Shown: in pieces, positions 8,010 through 18,519 of the stretch | How positions within the stretch are numbered: position 1 is the stretch's first letter | Layout of the letters: each line of letters opens with the position of its first letter | Position numbers and translations under genes: made by a program | The notes under the pieces: generated by a model | The model's input: the letters and a program-made list of their open reading frames with translations, nothing else | Databases searched by the model: none | Told to the model about the DNA's origin: nothing | From: Arthrobacter sp. H16F315 | GTDB lineage: Bacteria > Actinomycetota > Actinomycetes > Actinomycetales > Micrococcaceae | Direction: 5' to 3' | Length of the DNA: 64,000 nucleotides | Assembly: GCF_024124825.1 (NCBI RefSeq) | Contig: NZ_JAMXSS010000002.1 | Location: 2,852,001 to 2,916,000 of the forward strand

Positions 8010-9500
8010 TTGCGCACCAGATTCAGCGCAGAATTTGTGCTCGGACATGTGGCCGGTCAGCACGTGCTCATCCGCAACGGCGACGTTGTTTACGAAGACA
8101 GCCGTATCGTGTACGTCGGACGGGGATACGACGGGACGGTGGATGAGTCATTTGATCTTGGCCGTTCCCTCATCACGCCGGGTCTCATCGATCTGGACGC
8201 CCTGACAGACATCGATCACCTGCTCATCGACTCATGGGCATCTCCGGACCGGGCCACCGGTCTGCAATGGTCCGAAGACTACTTCCGGAGCCGCCGCGCG
8301 GACGTTTTCACCGCAGAGGAGCGCCAGACCATCCGGAAATACGGCCTCGTGCAGTTGGCCCTGCACGGCATCACTACCTACATGCCCATCGCTTCGGAAA
8401 TCCATTCCGCCTGGGCAGAAAGCTTTGCAGAGCTTGCCGGAATGGCCGAGACCTCCCGCGAACTTGGCCTCCGGGGATATCTGGGCCCGGCGTTCCGCTC
8501 CGGGGTAAATATTGTCAAGGCCGATGGGCAACGCGACGTCGCATTCGATGAGGAACACGGACGCGCCGGGCTCGCCGAAGCCGTTCGCTTCCTGGACTAC
8601 GCCAAAGTACTTGCCGACCCTCTGGTCACCGGGGTCCTGCTGCCCTGCAGGATTGAAACGCTCACCGCGGAACTAATGCGCGCCACGGCTGAAGTCGCTC
8701 GGGAACGAGAGGCAATTGTGCGGCTGCACTGCCTTCAAGGGGCTCTGGAACGGGAACTGCTGCAGCGTTGGCACGGACTGACTCCGCTCGGGCTCCTGCA
8801 GCAAACAGGGCTGCTGGACCAGCGCCTTCTGATCCCGCACGGGATCTTCGTGGACCGCAATCCCCTCCCGAATGGGACAGACACGGGCGATCTTCAGGCC
8901 TTGGCGGCGGCAAATATCTCCATCGTCCACTGTCCGCTCACCTCCTTCAGATATGGCATGGCGCTGGACTCGTTCGCAGCCTTCCGGGCAGCCGGCATCA
9001 ACCTGTGTCTTGGAACGGACTCCTTCCCGCCGGATCTCATCCGCGGCATGGACACAGGCGTACACCTCGCCAAACTCCTTGACCACAGGCATGACTCCGC
9101 TCCGGCGGAACACTACTTTGAAGCAGCAACACTCGGCGGAGCCCGCGCCCTGGACCGCCCTGACCTGGGGAGGCTGGAAGAAGGAGCACAAGCGGACCTC
9201 GTTGCGTTCGCGCTCGACGACTTCCGGGACGGAGTCCTGGACGACCCGATTCGAACCCTGCTGCTGAACGGAACAGCACGGCAGGCCACTCATTCCGTCG
9301 TCGCAGGGCGCATCGTAATGCGGGACGGCGACATCCCGGGCATTGATATTCCGGGCCTGAAAGCGGAGGCCCAACGACTGTTCGCAAAGATGCGCGAAGC
9401 ATACTCTGAGCGTGACAGCGAACGCCGGTCTCCCGACCAACTGTTCCCTCCGACTTTTCCCTATGCCAGTGCACCGACTCCAAGCGCATCAAAACCATAA
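8010..9500 (+). CDS. Chlorohydrolase-family (ATZ/TRZ-like) amidohydrolase with altered metal motif
   Basis: About 496 residues. The TTG at 8010 is chosen because GGAGGT (8000-8005) sits four bases upstream; an earlier in-frame TTG at 7998 has no ribosome site. The fold is that of ATZ/TRZ/guanine-deaminase-like hydrolases: N-terminal beta domain (VLIRNGDVVYEDSRIVYVG), a barrel with RLHCLQG, LLIPHGIFVD and GTDSFPPDL, and a C-terminal return to the beta domain (ADLVAFALDDF). Strikingly, the usual N-terminal HxH is replaced by ITPGLIDLDAL (Asp61, Asp63). The other His and Asp ligands are present. The enzyme probably binds one metal differently; substrate unknown. It belongs to the inferred GntR regulon. 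Confidence 0.8.
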   Translation: MRTRFSAEFVLGHVAGQHVLIRNGDVVYEDSRIVYVGRGYDGTVDESFDLGRSLITPGLIDLDALTDIDHLLIDSWASPDRATGLQWSEDYFRSRRADVFTAEERQTIRKYGLVQLALHGITTYMPIASEIHSAWAESFAELAGMAETSRELGLRGYLGPAFRSGVNIVKADGQRDVAFDEEHGRAGLAEAVRFLDYAKVLADPLVTGVLLPCRIETLTAELMRATAEVAREREAIVRLHCLQGALERELLQRWHGLTPLGLLQQTGLLDQRLLIPHGIFVDRNPLPNGTDTGDLQALAAANISIVHCPLTSFRYGMALDSFAAFRAAGINLCLGTDSFPPDLIRGMDTGVHLAKLLDHRHDSAPAEHYFEAATLGGARALDRPDLGRLEEGAQADLVAFALDDFRDGVLDDPIRTLLLNGTARQATHSVVAGRIVMRDGDIPGIDIPGLKAEAQRLFAKMREAYSERDSERRSPDQLFPPTFPYASAPTPSASKP

Positions 9501-9533
9501 CGCGGGACGCTTCAGCCCCGGCTTCGGCACGGC

Positions 9534-10160
9534 CTAGCGCATGCCCTCCCGGCGGATGGCGGTGGCGATAGCCGCTGACCGGGTTTCGACGCCGAGTTTG
9601 GCGTAGATATGTGCCAAATGCGTTTTGACTGTGGCCTCGGAGATGAACAGCCGCTGGCCGAGTTCCCGGTTGCTGAGTCCTTCGGTCAGGAGGCTCAGCA
9701 GTTCGGCCTCGCGCGGGGTCAGGATTGCGTCCGGGTTGCGCAGCTGCTGGAAGAGCCGCGAAGCCACCGGCGCGCTCATCACGCTCTTGCCCTGGACTGC
9801 GCCGCGGACAGCTGCAAATATCTCCTCGGGTGAAGCGTCCTTAAACAGGTAGCCCATCGCCCCGGCATCCACGGCGCGGACGATGTCGGCATCAGAGTCG
9901 TAGGTGGTGAACACGAGGATCGCCTGCCGACTGTTGCGGCGCCGCAATGCCTTGATGGCCTCGATGCCGTCCATGCCGGCACCCATGGCGAGATCCATCA
10001 TCACCACGGCCGGACCGTGCCGCTCCACCAGCACCAGTGCCTCCTCGCCGGAGGCTGCCTCGGCCACCACCTCAATGCCGGGCTGCGTCCCCAACAGCGC
10101 CTTGAGCCCGCTGCGGACCACCAGATGGTCATCTACCAGCAGCACGGAAATGATGTTCAC
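9534..10160 (-). CDS. NarL/FixJ-type response regulator
   Basis: A 208-residue two-component regulator. The receiver domain (1-120) has the acidic pair Asp10/Asp11, phosphoacceptor Asp56 (VVMMDLAM), the conserved Thr of FTTYD and the Lys of YLFKDA. The C-terminal LuxR helix-turn-helix (about 144-208: LTPREAELLSLLTEGLSNRELGQRLF) binds DNA. The GTG start at 10160 overlaps the TGA of the histidine kinase gene by four bases (GTGA), so the pair is translationally coupled. Targets are unknown; the genes on either side offer no clear hint. Confidence 0.95.
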   Translation of the reverse strand: MNIISVLLVDDHLVVRSGLKALLGTQPGIEVVAEAASGEEALVLVERHGPAVVMMDLAMGAGMDGIEAIKALRRRNSRQAILVFTTYDSDADIVRAVDAGAMGYLFKDASPEEIFAAVRGAVQGKSVMSAPVASRLFQQLRNPDAILTPREAELLSLLTEGLSNRELGQRLFISEATVKTHLAHIYAKLGVETRSAAIATAIRREGMR

Positions 10161-11356
10161 TGTTTCTCCCCGGTAGGCAGTTCCGCGGCCACAACCGTCC
10201 CGCCGCCGGGGCTGCTTTCCACCGAGAACACGCCGCCGAGTTGTTCCACCCGCTGCCGCATGGCGCGCAGGCCATAGCCTCCTGCGTCCGAGGGCGGCGC
10301 CAGCGACGACGGATCGAAGCCCGCGCCGTCGTCGTATACATCCAGCGTGACAGCGCCCGGTAGAAAGCCGAGCGTTACTGTTGCGTTGGCCGCAGCCGCA
10401 TGCAGCGCCGTGTTGGCCGTCGCGCTCTGGACCACCCGCAGCAGGGCGTGCCGGGTGGCGGCGGTGACGGTACGGGGCACACCGGTGACAAGGAGGCGAA
10501 CACCCGGCAGGTACTGCGACGCTGCCCTGGACACGGCATCCGTCAGGGGCGCCGTATCCAGCCCGGGGGAAGCTAATTCGTGGACCAGGCTGCGGGTTTC
10601 GGCCAGGTTCTGGCGCAGCAGACCGCTGGCCGAACGGACGTCCTCACGCGCGGCCGGGCTGGGCCAGGACCGGCTGGCGGCTTCCAGGAGAAGGAGACTG
10701 CTCGCCAGGCCCTGCGTCACGGTGTCGTGGATTTCCCGGGAAACCCGCGCACGTTCTTCGATGCTGCCCGCCCGCCGCTCGGTGGCCGCCAGCTGATCCT
10801 GTGCCTGCGTCAGCGCTTCATTCAGGCGGCGTTGCTCCGCAGTGTCGTGTTCAATCCGGTTATAGATCAGTGTCAGCATGAACCCGACGGCCAGCGGGCC
10901 CAAGAGCATGGCGACATCGTTTCCGCCGCCCAGCCGGAAGAGTCCGACGGCGGTAACTGCTGCCGTCGCGCCGCCAGCGAGGTTGGCGACCCAGCCGGTG
11001 AAGGCAGTGCGGCAAAGGAAGAACAGGGCGAAGGAGCACCAGGCAAAGCTCGGCGCCGCGATCACCAGCACGGCCCACAGCCCCGCCAGGAAAAACATCC
11101 ACACCGCCCAGGGCCGCCTCCGCTGCGAGAGCACAGCGATCACGGCGTACAGCGAACAGACCGCTGTGGCGAGTGCCAGGACCCCCACGTTGTCCGCGGG
11201 GCTGTGCCGCATCGCATACCGGACCGCCGACGCGACCACCAGCACGGCAAAACCGATATGAACGACGACGTCGATTCGGCCCAGCGGGCCGCTGCCGGTG
11301 GCGGCGGCCCGTTGGTGCCGGGAGTGTTCCCGCAAAGTGGTTGGTGAGGAAGGCAT
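10157..11356 (-). CDS. Sensor histidine kinase (HisKA_3 / NarX-DegS type)
   Basis: A 399-residue membrane kinase. Five or six hydrophobic segments occupy residues 28-165, followed by a coiled-coil linker (168-200), the HisKA_3 dimerisation helix with the phosphorylated His210 (REIHDTVTQGL), and a HATPase domain with DDGAGFD and GYGLRAMRQR. The N-box is unusual (TANTALHAAA rather than a clear NxxKH). It is translated into the response regulator with a 4-base overlap. No extracytoplasmic sensor domain is evident, so it probably senses a membrane or intramembrane cue. Confidence 0.92.
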   Translation of the reverse strand: MPSSPTTLREHSRHQRAAATGSGPLGRIDVVVHIGFAVLVVASAVRYAMRHSPADNVGVLALATAVCSLYAVIAVLSQRRRPWAVWMFFLAGLWAVLVIAAPSFAWCSFALFFLCRTAFTGWVANLAGGATAAVTAVGLFRLGGGNDVAMLLGPLAVGFMLTLIYNRIEHDTAEQRRLNEALTQAQDQLAATERRAGSIEERARVSREIHDTVTQGLASSLLLLEAASRSWPSPAAREDVRSASGLLRQNLAETRSLVHELASPGLDTAPLTDAVSRAASQYLPGVRLLVTGVPRTVTAATRHALLRVVQSATANTALHAAAANATVTLGFLPGAVTLDVYDDGAGFDPSSLAPPSDAGGYGLRAMRQRVEQLGGVFSVESSPGGGTVVAAELPTGEKQ

Positions 11357-11569
11357 AGGGTCCGGTTCCGGTGGATGAAGTGCTACCCCACCATGCTAAG
11401 TCCCGCGCCGTTAGGCCTCCCTCACCCTTTTGGCTGATACTCCTGGCCCGATGGGGGAGGAATCGGCAGACCAACGCCCGATGTCCCAACCGGTGCGAGG
11501 CCGAAGTATGGATTTGGGGCCCGGGCCGTTGGCTTGGGCCCACCCCCTACCGTACTCCGAGGAGAACCC

Positions 11570-12142
11570 GTGAAGACGTCCAAGAAGATCACCGCCGCCG
11601 CTGCTGCTGCATTGCTCCTCACCGCAGGGCTGACGGCTGCCGCCAATGCCGGGCCCAACCCGGTTCCGGCTGCGGTAGCCGCCGCCGACATCCAGCCGTC
11701 CCCTGGAAAAGTCATTGCCCAGAACCGCATCAGCGTGGGCGCATCGGCTGCTGCTGTACAAGCTGCCCTCACAAAATGCCAAGCTGACAAGCTGCCGTTC
11801 GTGACGGTGGCACTGGTCGACCGCTTCGGAACCGTGCAGGCCCTTCTCCGCGGCGACAACGCCGCAGAGCACACGATTGAAGCGGCCAGGCAAAAGGCCT
11901 ATACCGCAGCGGCTTTCGGAACGCCCACCAGCGAGCTGTCCAAGCGGATCAACGGGAACGGGCCCAGCATCGCTGATCTCCCGGGCACCCTCTTCTTGGC
12001 CGGCGGGGTTCCGCTCAAGGTCGACGGGGTCTCTGTGGCGGGCATCGGTGTGGGCGGTGCTCCCGACGGCAAGCTCGACGAGGCCTGTGCCGCGGCCGGG
12101 GCGGACGCCATCGCGGGTGTGGCACCGGGCACAGCCAAGTAG
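11570..12142 (+). CDS. Secreted GlcG/HbpS-family (DUF336) heme-binding-like protein
   Basis: 190 residues. The GTG at 11570 follows GAGGAGA at a good distance and gives a clean Sec signal peptide (KKITAAAAAALLLTAGLTAAANA, in which the core is hydrophobic and the end suits signal peptidase I). The mature part has the GlcG/HbpS fold signature: ALVDRFGTVQALLRGDNA, a helix with EAARQKAYTAAAF, and GGVPLKVDGVSVAGIGVGGAPDGKLDEACAAAG. HbpS of Streptomyces binds heme and works with a two-component system; the adjacent kinase/regulator pair is suggestive but divergently transcribed and of a different kinase type. The lipoprotein gene follows after 6 bp. Confidence 0.85.
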   Translation: MKTSKKITAAAAAALLLTAGLTAAANAGPNPVPAAVAAADIQPSPGKVIAQNRISVGASAAAVQAALTKCQADKLPFVTVALVDRFGTVQALLRGDNAAEHTIEAARQKAYTAAAFGTPTSELSKRINGNGPSIADLPGTLFLAGGVPLKVDGVSVAGIGVGGAPDGKLDEACAAAGADAIAGVAPGTAK

Positions 12143-12148
12143 GAAGTC

Positions 12149-12844
12149 ATGATGTTCTGGAACCGGAATCTTGTCCTGATCTGCGCAGCGATGCTGGGGC
12201 TGGCGGCCTGCGGCCCGGGAACCGGGGAGCCACTCCGTCCCGCGTCACCGACGGGCGGGGTGAGCCCCGGACAACGACCGCCGCTACTGGCGGCCCCGCC
12301 GATGGCTCCCTCCGCTCCGCCGGCCCGTTCCCGCGAGGCGCAGGCATCACTGGACCAGCGTCTTATCCTGGCGGCCAAGGCCAATGACGTCGCCCAAGTG
12401 ACCGAGCTGATCCGGGCCGGGGGCAACGTCAACGCCAAAGACTCCCGCCAGGATTCAGCGTTCCTCTACTCCGGGGCAGAAGGATTCAACGGGGTCTTGC
12501 TGCTGACGATCGCCAACGGTGCTGACGTTTCCAGCACCAACCGGTTCGGCGGGACAGCCCTGATTCCCGCCAGCGAACACGGACATGTGGAGACCGTCCG
12601 CATCCTCACAGCAGCAGGGGTTCCCGTCAACCACGTAAACAACCTGGGCTGGACCGCCCTGCAGGAGGCCATCCTGCTCAACGACGGCGGCCCCAGGCAG
12701 CAGGACGTAGTCAGGCACCTCCTCGCCGCAGGAGCGAACCCCAACATCCCGGATCCTCAGGGGCGAACGGCTTTGGAGAACGCGCACCGGCTGGGGTTTG
12801 CTGAGATCGTCAGTATCATAACGGCGGCCGGGACCGATGCGTGA
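12149..12844 (+). CDS. Ankyrin-repeat lipoprotein
   Basis: 231 residues. An N-terminal signal ending in the lipobox LAAC (Cys21) predicts a lipid-anchored extracellular protein. A Pro/Ala-rich linker (25-65) leads to four to five ankyrin repeats (from about 72), for example RFGGTALIPASEHGHVETVRIL and NPNIPDPQGRTALENAHRLGF. Ankyrin repeats usually bind other proteins. The start lies 6 bp after the heme-binding-like gene, so the two are one operon and may act together at the cell surface. The specific partner is unknown. Confidence 0.88.
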   Translation: MMFWNRNLVLICAAMLGLAACGPGTGEPLRPASPTGGVSPGQRPPLLAAPPMAPSAPPARSREAQASLDQRLILAAKANDVAQVTELIRAGGNVNAKDSRQDSAFLYSGAEGFNGVLLLTIANGADVSSTNRFGGTALIPASEHGHVETVRILTAAGVPVNHVNNLGWTALQEAILLNDGGPRQQDVVRHLLAAGANPNIPDPQGRTALENAHRLGFAEIVSIITAAGTDA

Positions 12845-12895
12845 TCGCCTGATGGAACCGGAGAGGCCATACCGAAGCGATAGCCCGGCAGGTGG

Positions 12896-13390
12896 CTACA
12901 GGCCCAGTGCCGCCTTCAGCTCCGCGACGTGGCCCTTGGCGGTGACCTGGTACTGCGCGAGTTCGACGATGCCCTCGGGGTCCACCACCACCGTGGAGCG
13001 GACCAGGCCCTCCGTAACCTCGCCGTTGACCAGCTTCTCGCCCCACGCACCGTAGGCCAGGGCCACAGCATGGTCCTCGTCGGCAAGCAGCGGGAAGGTA
13101 AGCCCCTGGTCGCCGGCGAAGGCGGCCAAGGCGGCCTGCGAATCCGGAGAGATACCGAGGACTGCATATCCGGAACTCGTGAGGGAGGCGAGGCTATCGC
13201 GGAAATCGCACGCCTCGGTCGTGCAGCCCGGGGTCGCTGCCTTCGGGTAGAAGTACACGATGGCACTTTTGCCGCGGTAGTCCGTCAACGAGACACGCTT
13301 GCCGCCGGCGTCGGTCAAGCTGAAATCCGGTGCCGGCGTTCCGGGCTGAAGCTTCGTGGGGACTCGCTGGGATGTCGGGTTCAGGTTCAT
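12896..13390 (-). CDS. bcp: Thioredoxin-dependent thiol peroxidase (Bcp/PrxQ peroxiredoxin)
   Basis: 164 residues, the usual length for Bcp. The thioredoxin-like fold starts at GTPAPDFSLTDAGG; the peroxidatic cysteine is Cys56 in YPKAATPGCTTEACDFRD and Cys61 is the resolving cysteine, five residues later as in the PrxQ group. It reduces hydrogen peroxide and organic hydroperoxides in the cytoplasm with thioredoxin as donor. ATG 13390 has AAGGAAG upstream. The gene is convergent with the ankyrin lipoprotein gene. Confidence 0.95.
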   Translation of the reverse strand: MNLNPTSQRVPTKLQPGTPAPDFSLTDAGGKRVSLTDYRGKSAIVYFYPKAATPGCTTEACDFRDSLASLTSSGYAVLGISPDSQAALAAFAGDQGLTFPLLADEDHAVALAYGAWGEKLVNGEVTEGLVRSTVVVDPEGIVELAQYQVTAKGHVAELKAALGL

Positions 13391-13438
13391 GGTCTTCCTT
13401 GACAGGTCGTGGGAATCGGATTTCCCGGGCGAAACAAT

Positions 13439-14080
13439 TCAGATGGAGTATTCGGCAGGTCCGCGCACTTTGGCGTAAGTACCGGGGACAAACTGGTAGC
13501 CCCCGCCGCGAACCGTGGCAATCGTAGACCGGGCCCCGCCAAGCTTTCGGCGCACGCGGGCCACATAGACGTCAATGGATCGCGAGGCGCACCCCGGGAA
13601 ATCCAGCGACTCCAGAAACTCCCGGAGTTCACTGCGCGCTATCGGCCTCGAGCAGTTTTCCACGAGGTAGCGCAAGAGCCTAAACTCGACCCCGGTCAGC
13701 TGCACAGGCCAGTTATCGACGTGTACTGTTCCGGTGGCGAGGTCCACTGCCACCGTGCGGGGGCGCGCACCGGCCCGGAGCGGGGGCCCTGTATCGTCCT
13801 CTCCCGGGCCCACGTCGTCGCTCCCTTCGGGGGGCACCGCTTCAGGTTGCGCTGTTCCGGAGGCGGGCCAATGATGTACTTCCGCCTCCGGAACAATTCT
13901 TAGCACGCGGGCCAGGAGCACTTCGGCCGCATGAACCATGGCCGCCTCATCTGCGCGGGACGATTCAACCCAGATTGCCAGACCCCTGGGCATGCTCTTC
14001 CGGCCAGGACCGTGCAGCAACCCGCTGGTCCCCCGGTCCGCAGGTGCCGCAGGACCGCTTTTATGGGCGTGGACAGACAT
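13439..14080 (-). CDS. Orphan winged-helix (OmpR/PhoB-type) DNA-binding protein
   Basis: About 213 residues from the ATG at 14080. The C-terminal half (about 110-200) is an OmpR-type winged helix: VQLTGVEFRLLRYLVENCSR, RSIDVYVARVRRKLGG and TVRGGGYQFV. The N-terminal half has no phosphoacceptor receiver domain; it is a divergent alpha/beta segment followed by an acidic linker. The frame stays open further upstream, but that part is antisense to the allantoinase copy and is not considered coding. The start is only a few bases beyond the end of the 1337-bp inverted repeat, so its promoter region was probably altered by the rearrangement. Targets unknown. Confidence 0.75.
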   Translation of the reverse strand: MSVHAHKSGPAAPADRGTSGLLHGPGRKSMPRGLAIWVESSRADEAAMVHAAEVLLARVLRIVPEAEVHHWPASGTAQPEAVPPEGSDDVGPGEDDTGPPLRAGARPRTVAVDLATGTVHVDNWPVQLTGVEFRLLRYLVENCSRPIARSELREFLESLDFPGCASRSIDVYVARVRRKLGGARSTIATVRGGGYQFVPGTYAKVRGPAEYSI

Positions 14081-14083
14081 GGC

Positions 14084-15420
14084 GGTGGGGTTTAGATGCC
14101 GCCGCGGCGCAGGAGGGTGCCGTGGGGGGTGTGGTTGTTGATGGGGTGGCCGCGGAGGTAGGTTTTGCGGACGACGCCGGAGAGTGCTTTGCCGTCGTAG
14201 GGGGTGATGGGGTTTTTGTGCTGGAGTTTGGTGACGTCTACGACGTAGGCCTCGTTGGGGGCGAAGATGGCGAAGTCTGCGTCGTAGCCGAGGGCGATGT
14301 GGCCTTTGGTGGTGAGGCGGGCGAGTTCGGCGGGTTTGGCGGCCATCCAGGAGATCACTTGTTCCAGGGCGATGCCGCGGTGGCGGGCTTCGGTCCAGAT
14401 CAGGGACAGTCCGAGCTGCAGGGAGGAGACCCCGCCCCAGGCGACGGCGAAGTCGCCGTTTTCGAGGTCTTTCAGGTCCAGGGTCGAGGGTGAGTGGTCT
14501 GAGACGATGCAGTCGATGGTGCCTTCCTGGAGGCCTTTCCAGAGCAGTTCCCGGTTCGCGGCTTCCCGGATCGGCGGGCAGCATTTGTATGCGGTGGCGC
14601 CGTCGGGGATTTCCTCGGCCATCAGTGTCAAATAGTGCGGGCAGGTCTCCACGGTCAGGTGCACGCCGTCGCGTTTGGCCGAGGCGATCATCGGCAGCGC
14701 GTCCGAGGAGGACAGGTGCAGGATGTGGGCCCTGGCTCCGGTCCAGCGGGCGCGTTCGATGACTTCGGCGATGGCTTTGTTCTCGGCCCCGCGCGGGCGG
14801 GAGGAGAGGAAGTTCGCGTAGTGGTCCCCGCCCGGGTGCGGTGCGCGGTCGATCGCGTGGGAGTCTTCGGCGTGGACGATCATGAGTGAGTCGAAGGATT
14901 TCAGCTCGGCCATGTCCGTTTCCATTTCATCGGCCTCCAGGTGCGGGAATTCATCGACCCCGGAGTGGAGCAGGAAACACTTGAACCCGAAGACGCCCTC
15001 GTCGTGGAGGCCCCGGAGGTCTTTCAGGTTCCCCGGGACGGCCCCGCCCCAGAACCCGACGTCGACAAACGCCTGGTCCGCGGCGGCTTCACGTTTGAGT
15101 TTCAGCCCTTCGACAGTGGTGGTCGGCGGAATGGAGTTCAGTGGCATGTCGATGATCGTCGTGACGCCCCCGGCCGCGGCGGCCCGGGTCGCGGACGCGA
15201 ACCCTTCCCACTCCGTGCGGCCCGGTTCGTTGACGTGGACATGGGTATCGACCAGGCCCGGGATCATCGTCTCGTCATCGGCGAGGTCTATGACCTGCGC
15301 CCCGGCCAGGGCATTACCCAACGGCTCGATCGCCACGATCCGCCCGCCCCGGATCCCGACCTCCCGCGCCGCGATCCCCGCCGTCGTCAACACACGCCGA
15401 CCACGAACAACCAAGTCATA
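14084..15420. repeat. Inverted repeat copy A (allantoinase gene body)
   Basis: 1337 bp, the reverse complement of 37215-38551 with only a handful of base differences, all in the first half of the gene. It begins at the fourth codon or so of the allantoinase and extends seven or so bases past the stop codon (CCCCACC). The sequences outside the boundaries are unrelated. Confidence 0.95.
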
Positions 15421-15435
15421 GCGTTCTTCAAGCAT
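14092..15435 (-). CDS. allB: Allantoinase, copy A
   Basis: 447 residues, the usual size. It hydrolyses allantoin to allantoate in the cytoplasm. Metal motifs of the dihydroorotase/hydantoinase superfamily are intact: HVHVNEPGR (HxH), the Lys of [11 protein letters not shown] that becomes carboxylated, the His of [17 protein letters not shown], and Asp in IVSDHSPS. The ATG at 15435 follows AAAGGAG. The start overlaps the end of the glycerate kinase gene by eight bases, so it is the last gene of the glyoxylate operon. It differs from copy B (37191-38543) at four residues in the shared part, plus the first few residues. The two copies form an inverted repeat. Confidence 0.95.
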   Translation of the reverse strand: MLEERYDLVVRGRRVLTTAGIAAREVGIRGGRIVAIEPLGNALAGAQVIDLADDETMIPGLVDTHVHVNEPGRTEWEGFASATRAAAAGGVTTIIDMPLNSIPPTTTVEGLKLKREAAADQAFVDVGFWGGAVPGNLKDLRGLHDEGVFGFKCFLLHSGVDEFPHLEADEMETDMAELKSFDSLMIVHAEDSHAIDRAPHPGGDHYANFLSSRPRGAENKAIAEVIERARWTGARAHILHLSSSDALPMIASAKRDGVHLTVETCPHYLTLMAEEIPDGATAYKCCPPIREAANRELLWKGLQEGTIDCIVSDHSPSTLDLKDLENGDFAVAWGGVSSLQLGLSLIWTEARHRGIALEQVISWMAAKPAELARLTTKGHIALGYDADFAIFAPNEAYVVDVTKLQHKNPITPYDGKALSGVVRKTYLRGHPINNHTPHGTLLRRGGI

Positions 15436-16625
15436 TGAGGTACTCCTTTGAGGGCGTTGATTCCATGGGCCGGAACCAGGGTGAATCAGGACCGAGTTGG
15501 CCGCCGATGGTGGTGCCGACCGTTTCGAGCAGACGCCCGGCTTCGGCGATGCACTTTTCCACGTTCTCTTCAATCGAGGTCAGGGCAAACGTGGACTGGA
15601 ATCCCGCGGCGCGCAACTGACCGGCCGTCAATGTAGTGCGCCCGCAGACGGCGATGACCGGTACGCCGGCCAGCGCCGCTGCCCGCGCCACTCCCATGGG
15701 GGGTTTTGCCGAGCAGGCTTTGTTCATCCAGGCTGCCTTCGCCGGTGATAACGAGGTCAGCCCCGATCAGCCGATGGGCGAGGTCGGTAAATTCAAGGAC
15801 GACATCGATGCCTGGCCGGCGGGAGGCCGCCAGGACCGCGATGGCGGCATATCCGACGCCGCCGGCGGCACCGGCGCCCGGTGCCTCGGCAGCCTTTTGT
15901 GCCCGGAACCCCAGCTCATGGCTGAGCACGTCCACGAAGTGTCCCAGCGCGGAGTCGAGCGTTCTGACGTCTTCGCTGGACGCCCCCTTTTGCGGGCCAA
16001 ACACCGCCGCCGCACCATCCGGGCCAAGCAGCGGATTGTCCACATCACTCGCCAGAACGAACCGGGTTTCCTCCAGCCGCGTATCGAACCCGGAGAAATC
16101 AATCCATTTCAGCCGGGCCAGGGCAGCCCCGCCGGCCGGAATTTCGTTTCCGTCCGAATCGATGAAGCGGGCACCGAGCCCCTGCAGCACCCCGGCGCCG
16201 CCGTCGGTGTTGGCGCTTCCGCCAACACCGAGGATGATCTTGCGGCAGCCTGCGTCCAAGGCCGCCCGGATCAGCTGCCCGGTACCCAGAGAGGTTGATC
16301 CCAACGCATCTCTGATGCCGCCGGGCAACACGGCAAGTCCTGATGCCGTCGCCATTTCGATAATCGCTTCGCGGCCGCGGACGGCGAATTCGGCTTCCAG
16401 CGGCTCGCCCGTCGGGCCGCTGACGATAGCGGTACGGCGGGTGAAACCGCTGCCGACAGCAGCATCGAGGGTACCTTCGCCGCCGTCGGCCACGGGAATG
16501 CCATCCACGTCCAGGACCTGGCCGGCGGCCCGCTTTACGGAGCGAAGACCTGCCGTGAGATGGGCAACGATGTCCGGGGCCGTCAGTGAGCCCTTGAACT
16601 TGTCCGGTGCTATGACCACTCTCAT
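15428..16625 (-). CDS. glxK: Glycerate kinase (GK-I type), apparent frameshift
   Basis: Phosphorylates glycerate (to 2- or 3-phosphoglycerate) at the end of the glyoxylate-to-glycerate route. ATG 16625 has AAAGGAA upstream; [14 protein letters not shown] and [14 protein letters not shown] are diagnostic of the GarK/GlxK family, as are [19 protein letters not shown] and [14 protein letters not shown]. The frame breaks after [11 protein letters not shown]: the run of six G (plus strand 15698-15703) would need to be five for the protein to continue as [20 protein letters not shown] to the stop at 15428. Either a +1 insertion has inactivated the last quarter, or the run was miscounted. Both halves are well conserved. 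Confidence 0.85.
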
Positions 16626-16685
16626 GCCGGGGGTTCCTTTCAATGATTCGGACGCGCCGGGTTGGCGCGCGGGAGACGGCTGGTG

Positions 16686-18464
<1,779 letters not shown>

Positions 18465-18519
18465 GGTGTTCTCCTTGAAAGTCTGTTGGGTGTGCTGGTC
18501 CGGCTCAGGTGCGGCAGTG

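Noticed and set aside
14081..14584. N-terminal extension of the winged-helix protein into the allantoinase gene
   Set aside because: The extension is a Pro/Arg-rich out-of-frame reading of the allantoinase sequence; the same peptide appears ahead of an unrelated gene at the second copy, proving it is a by-product of the repeat.
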